Part shown: one piece after another, positions 35,823-47,700 of the stretch | Numbering within the stretch: position 1 is the stretch's first letter | Layout of the letters: each line of letters starts with the position of its first letter | DNA from: Welwitschia mirabilis | Lineage: Eukaryota > Gnetophyta > Gnetopsida > Welwitschiales | Direction: 5' to 3' | NCBI GenBank assembly: GCA_051453625.1 | Contig: JBOZIK010000001.1 | Coordinates: forward strand, 78,809,357-78,873,356 | DNA length: 64,000 nt | The notes under the pieces: generated by a model | The model's database searches: none | What the model saw: only the letters and a program-made list of their open reading frames with translations | What the model was told of the DNA's origin: nothing | Made by a program: the position numbers and the translations under genes

Positions 35823-37612
35823 TGTAAGCATCCTACGTTGTAGGAAATTAAATAATCTTTTCAAAACATCTTAAATCATTTAAAAACTTAAAAGTATTTT
35901 AAATGTTATAATTATTTTAGTGTAGTATGTGAGGACTGTAATTTTAAAAAATTTGACAGTCTTTAAACTTAAATGATAACCTTAGAAATAATATTTTTAG
36001 AATTCGAAGATAGTTTAAGTTAGATTCTAAGGATCCTATTATGTGTTTATTAGATTTTAAGGATCCCATTATGTGTCTATATTTTAAAGAGCTATTCTAA
36101 TTTACATTTTACTTCATAATTAATTAATTATTAATTTTTAACTATGATGTCTCCTTAAAGCTCAAGAATGTTATGATTAATGTTTTAATTTGTAGAGAAA
36201 TTATTACATAAAAATTTATAGAAAATTTAAGTACATAATATATGTTTCTATCATTAACTTTAAGTTAAATTACCTATAAATAATATTTTATTTGTAGAAA
36301 TACCTCTTTTATGTTTTTGCTTTATCTTATTTTGAATGTGTATGCTTGTAAAAGTTTCACCTTAATCTCTAGCTTATTTCCTTTTATATTAACTTATACT
36401 ATAGCCATATGAATCTTGGATAAAAATCTATATCTTAACAATTATGCTTGAGCTATACTTTATTTTATTTACCTTCTTTACACTAATATATGAAGACTCT
36501 CATATGAGCATGGAATAATGTTTCTAGGATTAACATAGCTTAAGGTATGTTGTAGTTTCTTAAGTATATTATTAAGATGTGAGTTGATAAAATTTAAATA
36601 TTTTTATTATTATTGAAATAGAAAAAAGAAAAGAAAATTTCTTTAACTTAGATAGAAAAGAAAAGAATATTTACTTTATCTAGATTTTTATTATTGTAAT
36701 CTTAAATATAGAGATGTTTTTATATGCTTGTCTTATTTTATAGTCATTTATATAAAATGAATATAATGATTATTAGAATTATTATAAGTAGGTAAATATT
36801 CATTAAATATCTACATTAGTTAGAATTATATGCATGCATTTGTGTGGTGTGTTCATCAAATAGGACTAAATCAGGACAATTATCTCCACACCTAAATTTC
36901 ATTACCAAGGTGGGTTGCATTGCATTTTTTATAATATCCTTCTAGAAGTGGATTTGATCACCACTCTCCTATATTACCCATGTATGAACTTACTCCAATT
37001 TAATATCTTAAACCCTTACCATTTATGAATCATATTACACCATTTAGAGATGCTTCAAGGAAGTGGGGGTCATTTATAAGCATGCATCCACCTCACATAC
37101 TACCTATCACCTGTATTAAGGGTATATCAAGGTAAAGTAAAATCCTATTCTACCCATATTTGTATAGTTTAAAACTTGAAATAGAACCAACTTATGTCTG
37201 AAGGGTGGATAGATATCGAGTTGAAATACCATTAATTGGAGTTGTAACCTCATATTATATTGATTATATATTACCCTTAAACTTATTCATATATGTTTAT
37301 AACAAGTATACATCATCTCAACTATTTACAATATATCTTTCATGTGATAAAAGACTAGGAAGAAATAAAGGACCCAAATGTATGACATTACTATTATTTG
37401 TAAACTTAAATGATCTAGATATTAATTATACATAAATATATAATATTAATATAGTTTATTTTTATTAGAATATAAAAATAATAATAAATAAATAATTAAA
37501 GTTTGATCCTAGGTTCTACTGTATCTATTAGATAATAATATTAAAGAAGAAAAGAAGAGAAAGGGGAAAAAATATAGTGATTAATTAGGATAAAAAAGAA
37601 GAGGATGTTACA
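35823..37612. repeat. G-type LTR copy (G2) within H
   Basis: About 1.79 kb homologous to G1 at 18,239-19,980 over its full length, including GATGGGTTGCATTGCATTTT-like and AAGCATGCATCCACCT blocks. A 30-bp tandem duplication at 36,020-36,079 is unique to this copy. The strand is unknown by itself; it is in the same plus-coordinate orientation as G1. Confidence 0.85.
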
Positions 37613-38260
37613 TTACGAAATAAAGTAGATTCTATAATGCAACTTGTATAACATTTCTAGAGTAGATGGTTGTGTAAGGTAGTGTACCAAGCTCTTGATG
37701 CTTGCTTAAGACTATAAAGTGCTTTCTTTAACCTATAAACATGTTTTTCTATACATTTCTTCACAAAATATATTAGCCAATTTACATATACTTCTTCTTT
37801 GAAGATACCATTTAATAAGGCTAAACTAATATGTAGTTAATAAATGTTTACATTAAATTGAAGTGCCAATGAAAGAAGTAATTTAATGATCTCTATTCTT
37901 CAAATAGGTGCGTAAGTCTTAAAACAATCAATACCTTCTTTTTGCATGAATCCTTTTGCCATTAACCTTGTTTTCAAAGTTGTTACTTTATCTTGTCGAT
38001 TTTCCTTTACTTTATAAACCCATTTTATAGAAATTAACTTTTTACCTTTTTTTTGGTTTAGAAACAAGTTTTCAAGTATTGCTGTTTTCAATTTACTAAT
38101 TTCTTTTTGCATTTGTTACTGTCATTTCTTATCTTAAAGTACTTCTTCTATAGTATTTGATTCTTGAATGTTGCATGTCATTTCCATTATTTCTTATAAC
38201 ATTGCTTGATGTCTTATCACTCTTTTCTTAAAGTTTTGATCAAGCATCAAGTTGAGGGAG
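37613..38260 (-). pseudogene. Copia C RT N-terminal part
   Basis: The minus strand, open at 38,112-37,900, reads SIKWVYKVKENRQDKV and TRLMAKGFMQKEGID, the conserved RT entry. Further on, near 37,700, it gives an LKKALYSLKQA-like stretch and SRAWYTT. It ends at the H insertion before the YVDD box. Confidence 0.88.
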
Positions 38261-39400
38261 GGAGGGTGTGATATTTTAATAAGTTGTTATTGGTTTAATT
38301 TGCAACAATTTCTTTACTATCAAAAACCTATTGTAAAAAAGCACTAGAATCTAATTTATTTGCCTCAAAACCAAGATGGTCTTCCTTAAATTTTACTTTT
38401 GTAAAAGTTATAAACTTTTTGATGTTTACATCTATGCATTTTCAACCTAGAGTTCCTTTATCATAGCTAATAAAAACTACTTCTATTACTTTATCATCAA
38501 GATTACCTCTTGTTTATGATGTTATATGTACCTAACACTTGCTGTCAAAAACTCTTATATGAAAAAGATTAGGTTTGTGTCTAATTAGTAATTCAAATGG
38601 TATCTTCTCCAAGTTGTGCTTGTTTATGAGTCTATTATTGATGTACTTTGTAATGTACATTGCTTCATTTTACATATGCTTTGATGCTTTTGCATAATTC
38701 AATAGTGTTGTTATCATCTTCAATAGAGTGTAGTCCTTTTTTTATACTATACCATTTGATTCAGGTGTGTATGATATTGTTCTTTCTTAAATGATGTCAT
38801 TAGAATCACAAAACAACTTAAAGTTATTGGAATAAAACTTTATTCCTTGATCTAATTTAATTCTTTTAACTTTTACATTGAAAGCATTCCCAACATGCAC
38901 TTTACAAGGCTTAAAAAATAAAAGGTTTTTGATTTTGTCTTCATTGTATATACCCAACCATATCTACTAAATTCATCAACTAAAACATAAACATACCTTT
39001 TTGTACTTATTTCTTGATGTTCTATGTATCTTATTAGATTCATATGGATTAACTCCAACTTTGTAATTGTCCTTTATTAAACACTTGAATGGCTATTTCT
39101 TATTAACTTTGCTTTGATATAATATACATATTGCTATCCATTTTTTTTTCTTTATAGCCTTTTATGCCTCTTATAATATTATTTTTAAACATTTTTTGAA
39201 AGTAATGGTGATCGGTATGTCCCAATCTATCATGCCATAAATATTATCTTATTGTTGTTTTTGCAACTACTGTAAATTTCATCATTGATGGCTGCCATAT
39301 ATAGATTCTATTCCTTTCTTTTGAAACATAAATACCTTTTTTTCCTTTTTTTATTGTAATATCTTTACTAAATTCAATATCAAAATCCTTTTGAGTAAGT
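38261..39400 (-). pseudogene. Copia C integrase
   Basis: The open stretch 39,058-38,873 reads ELIHMNLIRY and FSRYGWVYTMKTKSKTF. These correspond to the 'L(I/V)H.DL.GP' and 'DD.SRY.W.Y.L..KSE' parts of the copia integrase core. In this copy the first Asp is replaced by Asn. The C-terminal integrase and linker to the RT lie at lower coordinates with stops; the HHCC side lies at 39,100-39,400. Confidence 0.82.
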
Positions 39401-39407
39401 TATCAAA

Positions 39408-39700
39408 CTAAAATATGATTACATGCCAAAGTAAGAGCATAAACAACATCCTTAATATTTCTACACCTTTACCATCATCAAAAGAGAGTGAAACAGTTCC
39501 AATACCTTTAAGTTTAATCTTATTTTCATTTTCAATGCTAACTTCTCCTACACCTTTTAACTCCAAATACTTAAGAAGATGTTTATATTTAAAAATATGA
39601 TTAGAGCAACTAGAATCTAGAATATATTCATGATAAATTATAAGAGCAGATGCAAATACCATATTATAGATGCTTTTTTCATTGCCTTATTGACTTATTT
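39408..39700 (-). pseudogene. Copia C protease
   Basis: An open stretch of 84 codons. The active-site region reads ILDSSCSNHIFKYKHL, where the family has DSG, so Gly is Ser. KLKGIGTVSLSF follows, the typical 'KG.GTV' strand. It would process the polyprotein. Confidence 0.85.
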
Positions 39701-40760
39701 ATGTTTCTTGACTCACTGTTGATACATTTTGTGTTGATTTTGATGTATAGCCCTCTTCAAATATTATTACATGTTGTTATTGCATACTTTATTATTGAGT
39801 TATTACCATTAAAACCTTGTTGTCTTTCTGATATTATTGATTGTTTCTTAAATTTGTGTAGCCATAATTCTTTGCTTTCTTTCAACAATTGTTTTCAAAG
39901 TTTTCATACATGTAATAATAGTTGCATGTGATTCTTTTTTTATTGTTGTACTATTATTGCCTTTGTACATCTACATGTTCTCTTATTTCTTATGGAGTTC
40001 TTTCTCCTCTTGTACTACATATTTTTCTTAGACTTCTTCCTCTTCTTATATGTGATGGCTGATTTTGGAAAGTGTTTTGGTAAGTTATTTTTCTACCTCT
40101 TCCTTAGTAATTTTTGTATAATAAAAGCACTATAAAATTACTCTCTTGTTCTTTTACTCTCATATTGATTTCTCAAAGAACTAATAAGTTCTTCTAAAGA
40201 ATAGTTATCTAAATATCTAAAATCCATAATAGTTATAGCAAAAGAATGGTACTTGTAAAAAGAGATCTATGTACCTCCACTAATGGTCTTCCACATTTTG
40301 ATTTTTTAAGATCTATAAGTTTGTTAAGAATATTTTACAATCTTTTAAGAAAGTAATTAAGTGGATTACCTTCAAACATTATGATGATTTCAAAATCCCT
40401 ATGTGCTTCCATAAGTTTAACTTGCTAAACTTTAGATGTACCTTTAAACTCATTTTTAAGAACATCCCAATATTCTTTTGTAGTGTCTTTTGTTGAAGCC
40501 TTTGAAAAAATTCTATCATATAACCTAGATTCAATTATGCCTCTAGATATTGCATCTTTCTTCTTTTTTTAATTAGATGTCTTATTTTGATTATTTATCA
40601 TTAGCTAGTACTCTACCAATGTAACCATTCTAAAAGAATTTTCAAGTCCTTCCCATGTTTCATTTTCCTCCAAGATTGTTTTAATACTTTTTTGCCAATA
40701 CTAAAAGTTACTACCTTTAAAAATTGGAACTGTGAGTTCATGCAACATCTTTTGACCTTT
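39701..40760 (-). pseudogene. Copia C gag region
   Basis: Minus-strand gag between protease and PBS. I see CWKKAKNYGY near 39,880, a remnant of the zinc-knuckle neighbourhood, and UBN2-like sequence at 40,400-40,700, decayed by stops. Assigned mainly by position. Confidence 0.65.
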
Positions 40761-40775
40761 GTGCTCTAATACCAA
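40761..40775 (-). promoter_or_regulatory. Primer binding site of copia C
   Basis: The element strand reads TTGGTATTAGAGCAC, one transition from the canonical tRNA-iMet PBS, next to the 5' LTR. Confidence 0.9.
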
Positions 40776-41442
40776 GTAAGAGAATTTAGGCCTTAGGATC
40801 TATGTAGCTAAAACACCCTGTTTTCCATTGTTAGTATACCAAATGATAATAATGATTTAACATGCCTACAAATGAAAAAATAGAGTATGTTTTTTTACTA
40901 TAAACACCTAGGTTTTATTCTAATGAATATGGATTAAGCTCATAGTTACAAAAAGACCATTAAAAAGTCAATTTTGAGTTGTTTTTTATTAAAGAAATGA
41001 TTGTGGAATCTGAAAAGACTAAAATAAGAAACTTGAAAAATTTTCAAATGGATGAATCTATTTAAAACTACTTTTACCTATTAAAATATATTAAAAGTAA
41101 TGTATACCATAATTAAAATGAATCTTGTAGTAGTAATAGCAAGAAAATAACAAGATAATAAAAGTAACAGAGATGTATCAAGTAGCAGAATCAGACGAAA
41201 CACAAGATGCTCGACATCAAGAATGCTTCTCCTCCATTTTACCTATTAGAATAGCAGTTCTTTCAATATAATATGAGTTACACTTTCAATAAAATGCTAC
41301 TTATCTCTAATTTGTAGTTCTAAGTCTTCAAGAAAATAAGACCAAAACCCTAAGATATATTTTACTTTAATTTAAACTCCTAATAAAAATATTGAATGAA
41401 ACATTAAAAAAACAACAACTTGCAAGTTAACTATAACTAACA
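40775..41442 (-). repeat. 5' LTR of copia C
   Basis: Partner of 32,304-32,982 (668 versus 679 bp). It ends CTATAACTAACA on the plus strand, where the element-strand start TG is preserved. The other copy has CTATAATTAGTA. Confidence 0.9.
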
Positions 41443-41496
41443 TATATTTAACTCAAATTAACTAAAATAAACTGAGCTTACTAGGATTCTACTAAT
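41443..41496 (+). repeat. 5' LTR of copia B, part 2
   Basis: Short stretch between the end of copia C and B's PBS, taken as the last part of the interrupted LTR. Its end is uncertain by a few bases, and the 3' LTR is itself cut before the equivalent place. Confidence 0.6.
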
Positions 41497-41500
41497 AAAG

Positions 41501-41513
41501 TGGTATCATAGCA
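41501..41513 (+). promoter_or_regulatory. Primer binding site of copia B
   Basis: TGGTATCATAGCA, one change from TGGTATCAGAGCA. It lies just after the interrupted LTR and about 100 bp before the gag ATG. Confidence 0.88.
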
Positions 41514-41599
41514 TAAAATATTAATATATTAATTTAAAATCCATGTCTATAGATATTTCTTTATTAAAAGTAAGTTTATTTCAATTTAGCTTTAAACTC

Positions 41600-42149
41600 A
41601 TGGCTAATGAAATTCCAAAGTACTCTATTATTTTTAATGGATCACAAGATTTCTTATACTATTTTCATTGATGAAGTTTTCATTATAAATAAATGAGTAT
41701 TAAAATATTATAGAAAATGAAATTTTCTATCCTTCAAATTTGAATGTGTTAAATAGAAAACAAAAGAAAAAACATAACTTAAAATGAAAGTTAGATGCTC
41801 TAGCTAAAATCATACTATGCACTTTAGTACTAGAAGTGATGGGTGTAAGAATAACTATCAAAGGTACATCAAAGAAATTTTGGAACCACCTTCAATTAGA
41901 ATTTAAAGGCACAACTTAAAATAAATAAATCAAACAAATAAAGTATAGAAAGGAATTTGATGATCTTTATATTTAAAGAGGTGAATCACTTAAGCATTTT
42001 CTTGATAGAATGCATACAACTTTACAAAATTTTGATGACTATAATTATGAATGTAGTCTCAAGAAAAATATTGATAGGTTAATTTAGGTTTTCTACAATG
42101 ATCATAAACAAAGACAATGCATGATTCCTACTTCCCAAACCATAGAATT
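41600..42149 (+). pseudogene. Copia B gag, N-terminal part
   Basis: Starts at ATG 41,600 (MANEIPKYSIIFNGSQDF), a usual copia gag start about 100 bp after the PBS. It continues with TSKKFWNHLQLEFKGTT and RKEFDDLYI, matching the UBN2_2 capsid segment ('A..AW..L...F.G', 'L...F..L.M'). The particle-forming protein is interrupted at 42,150 by copia D and resumes at 52,577 in the same region of gag. Confidence 0.87.
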
Positions 42150-43682
42150 TATTCATAAAATTATAGTTTTAATGATTTCACTTATCAAATGTAATGTTTC
42201 TATTGTATAGACAAGTCAAATTTAAAAAAAAAAATTGCAAAATACATCAATCCAAGCCAAACTTAAGTTCATAGTGCATAGAAGTTTTATCTCAAATTTC
42301 ATAAATGGCAAAACAAAAATGATGGAAGATATTTACATAGGTGAAGACTTCTATGATAAAGATATCTACTACATTAAAGACATCTATGCTAAACCAAACT
42401 TAATCACAAAAAAAAATCTATATTAACATATACATCTATACTAAAGCAAATATCTAAGATAGATGAAAAATATCTATCACATTAAAAACATCTATACTAC
42501 TTTGACTATTGAAATACATCTACATAATTGAATATGTTTATAATAAACTAGAAAAGCTAATAGAGATAAATTACATTTTGATGAATCCTCTACATCTCAA
42601 GAAACTTTGATTCATAATCAGTAAGGGTTATAAAAACTATAGTTTAAGTTTTATCAAAATCTAAGCAAGTTGATCAGAGACATCTTTTATGTGAAAGACA
42701 TCTTCCTAATAAGAGACATCTATCATCTTAAAGACATCTATTCCAAATTTTGTAAAAAATAAAATATCCATTAGATTCCCAAATCTCATCTATTTATATC
42801 TGTTATATAGTGGTTACATGTTTTCAAATAGTTATCTATCTAGGGAAAATACTATAAAGACATCAAAAATATAAAGGGCATAAAGAGAGAAGAAAAAAAG
42901 ATAAATGCATGGATGATTGGTAATACACATAAAGCTTTTAGCTTCAATTTGCAAGAAACTATTTTGTGAATACATCATTCGATCATTAACTCTTACAAAG
43001 TTGCATCACTCTAATATTTGACACTTGTGGGTGAAAATAACAAGAAAGGACTCAAGCCCTTTATTAAAGAGACATCTTTTTAGGCTTATTATTTTATGTG
43101 TTATCATTGTTTATTGAACCTTAAATTATAGGACTATTATATTGTTTAATACACTCATTATAGTCCATATCTTATTATCAATAATAGGACTCCTTGCTAG
43201 GGTTTTTATAATGTAAGGCAAGTCTTGTATGGGTGGGCTTTTATAAGTTCTTGATTTTTGAACCATAGGGGATGTGTTATATACCTACAAATAGCTTGCA
43301 TGGTGGTGTCACATCAAGAAGTAGGTATCTAATGCTATTCCTATGAAATTATGTGAGCTTATATAACATCAAATACCTTGATACTTTTTTCTATGAGCAT
43401 ATTTCTATCATTATTTTATTGAATATTCTTAAGGGAAAGAAAGTTATACATTAAAATAAGTATAAAAATTATATATAAGATTGGTAATGCTCTAAAAACA
43501 CTATTTTTATAGATTAAGAATATCTAGAGTATGAGAGGAAGCTACCCTCTATGTGTAGACATACCCAAGTTAGGAAACATGTTAATCTGATAAGACGTTT
43601 ATTGTATAGTTTTTAATAATTTTTTAGCTAAATTTATTTTTAGTAGAACTCATTCATCCATTTCCTCTAAGTTCAATAATCC
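42150..43682 (+). repeat. 5' LTR of copia D
   Basis: Partner of 51,189-52,576, sharing TAAAATTATAGTTTTGATGA-like starts, ATAAATGGCAAAACAAAAAT, and the block AGAATATCTAGAG/ATATTCAAAGG near the end. It contains iterated AGACATCT words, including four spaced exactly 18 bp apart at 42,678, 42,696, 42,714 and 42,732. It is about 145 bp longer than the 3' LTR. Confidence 0.92.
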
Positions 43683-43687
43683 TTAAG

Positions 43688-43700
43688 TGGTATCAAAGTG
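43688..43700 (+). promoter_or_regulatory. Primer binding site of copia D
   Basis: TGGTATCAAAGTG, two transitions from TGGTATCAGAGCG, a few bases after the LTR end and about 40 bp before the gag ATG. Confidence 0.88.
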
Positions 43701-43737
43701 GGTACTCATAAAAAGGAGTAACATCCTTAAGTAAACT

Positions 43738-45470
43738 ATGGAAGGGATGCCATCTATCAAACCTTCACTTTTCGATGGAACTAACTAGGCCTATTAGAAG
43801 ATAAGGATGCAAGTATACTTATAGCCTTATGGATTTCATATTTAGCAAAGTATTAAAGATGGATACTAAAAACCTCTATAAATTATAATAGATGCTATAG
43901 GAAATTCCATTACACAAATCAATCCTAGAAGGGACTAGGAAGACAAGTAAAAGGCAAATTTTATATATGACATAAAAGCACGTATAGCTCTTTCCTCATT
44001 CCTTATAATGGAGGAATTTAATAAAATAGCTAGATATAAAACTACATAAGAAATATGGAATGTTCTAGTGCAGACCTATAAAGGAAACTCCATCATGAAG
44101 AGTCAAAGATTATTATCTAGACAAATTAGTTTGAAAATGTGAAGATGAATAGTGGAGAAAAGTATATGAATACTTCACAAGATTCTTTAACATAGTGAAT
44201 GCTATACATAAAATTAGTAAAAATCTTTCTAAGGCCAAGGTAATCTAAAATATTATTAGATTTTTAACTCTAGAATATAATCCTAAGACAATAGCCATGA
44301 AAGACTTAAGAGACTTTAACTCAATTAAGATTGAAGAATTACAAAGTTCTATAATAACTTATGAGATGAATCTTATTCAAGATGGTGCTTTAAAAGATAA
44401 GTCTATTGCTTGTAAAACTAATGAAAATACAAATTAAGTTTTAAAAGGAAAAACAAAATAATGATTAAATGGAGATGAATTTAAAGATGACATGAATGAA
44501 AACTTGCTCTCATCATAAGGTGAGTCAACACCTTCCTTTAATGAAAGAATAATAAAAAGGATGATTATTGGAAATCATTTGGATTTCAAGCTAGAGGTAA
44601 GTTCAAAGGTAAAATTTATAGTATCCCTTCATTTTATTCCAATTCTAATATTTATAAATTAGAATGTTGGATTTTTGAAGGATGAGAACACATAGACTCA
44701 GAATTTCCTAGTTCTAACAGATTACATGAAAAAGCACAAAAGAGAGATCCCAAGAAAAGAAGATATTTCTTCGTAGGATGGGATGATGATGAGGATACAA
44801 CTTAGGTAGAGACATATGATGACCAAAAATTTTATCCATCCTACATAACCATTGTACATATCCAAAATAAAAGTGATGGAAGAAAAGAAAAATCTAAATC
44901 AGACAATGAAGGTGAAATAATTATGGAACTTTAAGACAAGTATGACTTAATTTCTAAAAACATTCATTATGTTGCAAAACATATGTGCTTAAATAAAAAG
45001 ATTACTTAATTCTCATGAATTAGCATATGAAAAAGAAATAGGTTATTAAAATAGATTATCATTTAAAAAGTTAGATCTTAAAGCTACAATTAGTAAACTA
45101 ATGTATGAGTTAAAGAATGTTAGGCAGGAACTTTTTGACTAAAAAATAATTAATGAGAAGTTTATCTAAGGGAATAAGACCTTAAACATCATGCTTGGAA
45201 AATGTAGAAGCCCAAATTATAAAAGTGTTTTAGGTTAGAATAAATCCTCCACTAGTAGTCCAACTTGCTTATTCAATAAATAAAAACTACACATTAAGGT
45301 ATAAGCATATAGTTTATACTAATAATATTATCTATTATGATTGCTACAAATGAGGTTATCATTATATTAATTATTTATTTAAATTCAAAAATTAGATATT
45401 ATAATAATAATTTTAAAAGGCTAAGAAGTATGGTACAATGTTTTGTATAGGATAAATTATAAAAATATGG
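43738..45470 (+). pseudogene. Copia D gag
   Basis: Starts at ATG 43,738 with MEGMPSIKPSLFDGTN followed by stops. One of these replaces the Trp of the conserved 'YWK.RM' motif (KIRMQVYL is visible). UBN2 features follow: IALSSFLIMEEFNKI and EIWNVLVQTYKGNS. A CCHC remnant near 44,665 reads CWIFEG then EHIDSEFP, with the second Cys and others lost. VGWDDDEDTT near 44,775 matches the acidic stretch after the zinc knuckle. Confidence 0.87.
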
Positions 45471-45850
45471 ATTTCAAAATTAAGACCAACTCTATTAACT
45501 CAAATTGCCCTATAAGTAGTAAGGAAACATACCTAGTATGTTGACAATAAGTGTTCAAGGAATATAACTAGAGACAAGTCTATCTTTATCATCTTGATAG
45601 AGCAAGACTATGATGACAATATAGAAGCACCTATTAAAGGTATTGGTATCATTAGAGGAGGTAACCTACTAGAGGTAAAAGATGTTTTCTTTGTAGAAAG
45701 ATTACAACATAATCTACTAAGTGTTAGTTGATTATGTAATGCAAATGTTGCTATTTCTTTTATCAAAGATGATTATGTTATCAAAGAACATAACTCAACC
45801 AAATTCCTGTTTGGTAAAATTACAAAATTTAATATCTGCATCACTACTTT
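45471..45850 (+). pseudogene. Copia D protease and pre-integrase region
   Basis: The active-site region reads YVDNKCSRNITRDKSIFI near 45,535-45,590, where the family has 'DSGCSRHMTGDKS', so the catalytic triad residues Ser and Gly are replaced. RLQHNLLSVS near 45,705 and the following stretch match the conserved segment before the pre-integrase domain. Inactive. Confidence 0.87.
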
Positions 45851-46985
45851 ATAAGACATTTATAACAAGAAAACCAAACATCTATTAAGTACTATAGGTA
45901 TGATAGAGCTATGGAATAGGAAGCTTGAACATGTAAATGAAGAATTACTAAAAATTTTATTCATAAAATAAATGATAAAAGGATTCCTAATTTGCAAATC
46001 TTTAATAATCAAGCTCGTAAGACGTGCTAAAAAGAAATGCAAACAAGGGTAATATTTAGTAATAAAAACACTATTAAAACTGAATGTCCTTTAGATATTC
46101 TACATCTTAATATTGTTGATCCATTTCTATAGAATGTCTTGATAAGAAAAGATATTATCTAATTGTTATTGATTAATTTTCTCATTTTACATGGGTACTT
46201 TTCCTTACACATAAGGATAAGACATTTGACTTTTTCTCTAAGTCATGTATTAGGTTATGAAACCACAAGGGATACAAGATTAAGACAATAAGAAGTGATA
46301 ATGGTACTAAATTTAAAAATATAAACTTCAGATATTTTTATGAATAGTTTGGTATTCTTCACTAATTCACTACACCAAGAACTCTATAATAAAATGGAGT
46401 TGTTGAAAGAAAGAACATATTTCTAAATGAAATGGCAAGAACAATGATGCATAATAAACATGTTTCTTATCACTTTTAGATAGAATTCATTAACACTAAA
46501 TGTTACATTCCCAATTGATTTTAATAAGATATTTTACTTATAATACTTTATATGAACTATGATTTGATTCATATATTTTGATCAAAATGTTTAATCTTAG
46601 ATAAAAGGAAAAGCTAAGAAAATGACGTTTTTTTAGGTTATTCCATGGTTATAAAGCCTATTGAATGTTCAACAATAGAACTCATGGAGTATAGGAAATC
46701 ATAAACATTAAAATAAATGATATGAACTCAAATTTTATCTATGTGCAAGATGAATATATTCCTATATAGAGTAATTAATTATCTAACCATTCTCAAGTTT
46801 AATCAAATAGTGAGGAGAAGAAAGAAGAAGAAACGAATAAGGAAACTTTTTCAAACATGATCAAACTAAACAGAAGTCACTCTAAAAGCAACGTAATAGG
46901 TACTCCATATGATGGTATCCAAAATTGAAGCTATACTCAGAAATGCTATGGATTTGTAGCATATATCTCATAAGTAGTACCCAAA
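45851..46985 (+). pseudogene. Copia D integrase
   Basis: Plus-strand integrase. The core is recognisable at RSDNGTKFKN near 46,290 (second Asp) and NGVVERKN near 46,395, preceded by TPRTL and two stops (the Gln positions of 'PQQNG'). The catalytic Glu is retained. The N-terminal zinc region near 45,900-46,050 and the C-terminal part to about 46,750 are heavily altered. Confidence 0.85.
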
Positions 46986-47700
46986 CTTTTAATAAATTAG
47001 AAAGTGATAAACACTGGATGCTAGTAATTGTAAGAGAAGCTTAATTAGTTTGAAAGATGTAATATTTAAAAAATTACTTCAAGACCATCTAATAAAACCA
47101 TTATTAGCATAAAATGGGTTTTTATAAATAGAATAGATGAAAATGGTAATATTATCGAAAACAAAGTAAGGTTAGTAGCTAAAGGGTATAATCAATAAGA
47201 AGGTAGATACTTTAAAGAAACCTTTGCACTAGTATCTCACGTGTAGTCTATAAGAATGATTTTATTCTTTTCATTTGTTAAATAATTCAAACTTTATAGA
47301 TGAATGTTAAAAGTTATTTTCTAAATGGAGTACTTCAAGATGAAATATATTTTGAGTAGCCTAAAGGATTTATGAATTCTCATAAATTAGATTATGTTTA
47401 CAAACTAAAAAATATTCTTTATGGTCTTGAGTAAGTACATAGAGCTTAGTATGAGAAATTATTAGGCCATCTAATAGAAAATAGATTTAAAAGAGGTACA
47501 TCTAATGTTATGATGTTTATTAAAAAGAATGACAAGAACTTTAGTATTATACAAATCTATATGGATGATATTATTTTTGGAGCTATTAAGAAATTATTAT
47601 ATAAGAAGTTTGCTAGTATTATGTAGGATGAATTTAAAATGAGGCTTATGAAAGAGATGAGTAACTTTTTAGGGCTTTAAGCTATGAAACATAAATAAGG
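46986..47700 (+). pseudogene. Copia D reverse transcriptase
   Basis: Motifs in order: SIKWVFINRIDENGNI near 47,105, MNVKSYFLNGVLQDEIYFE near 47,300 (motif A, Asp replaced by Asn), KNILYGLE near 47,410, and IQIYMDDIIFGAIKK near 47,550 (catalytic Asp pair intact). Gln and Trp codons are changed to stops. A 31-bp exact tandem duplication lies just after, at 47,674-47,735. Confidence 0.9.

Larger units (their letters stand above)
33975..37612. mobile_element. Insertion H in the RT of copia C (contains a G-type LTR)
   Basis: The ends are TGTCATATCCC at 33,975 and GGATGTTACA at 37,612, an imperfect inverted pair of gypsy LTR type. The flanks are TTATG (33,970-33,974) and TTACG (37,613-37,617), a 5-bp target duplication differing by one C/T change. 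Removing it rejoins copia C's RT between LKQASRAWY-type sequence (37,700) and YVDDV. The right 1.8 kb matches LTR G1; the left 1.85 kb does not and contains a separate LTR-like start at 34,143. It may be a solo LTR with a further insertion. Confidence 0.75.
32304..41442 (-). mobile_element. Copia element C inserted in the 5' LTR of B
   Basis: A minus-strand copia element with LTRs at 32,304-32,982 and 40,775-41,442, PBS at 40,761-40,775, PPT at 32,983-32,998, and gag, protease, integrase, RT and RNase H in order. Insertion H (33,975-37,612) splits its RT. Excluding H, the element is about 5.5 kb. No clean target duplication: the flanks AAATA and TATAT do not match. Confidence 0.9.

Noticed and set aside
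18239-37612. G1 and G2 as the LTR pair of one 19 kb gypsy element
   Set aside because: G2 lies within insertion H, which has its own target duplication inside copia C, and C lies in B. The two LTR copies are therefore from separate insertions.
42235-42426. 63-codon open frame with a repeated Asp-Ile-Tyr pattern
   Set aside because: The pattern is the translation of the 15-18 bp AGACATCT series in the D LTR; nothing suggests it is translated.
42327-42740. CRISPR-like array from the evenly spaced AGACATCT words
   Set aside because: The repeated unit is 8 bp with 10-bp spacers, lies in an LTR of a plant retroelement, and has no cas genes. The spacing is far below CRISPR size.
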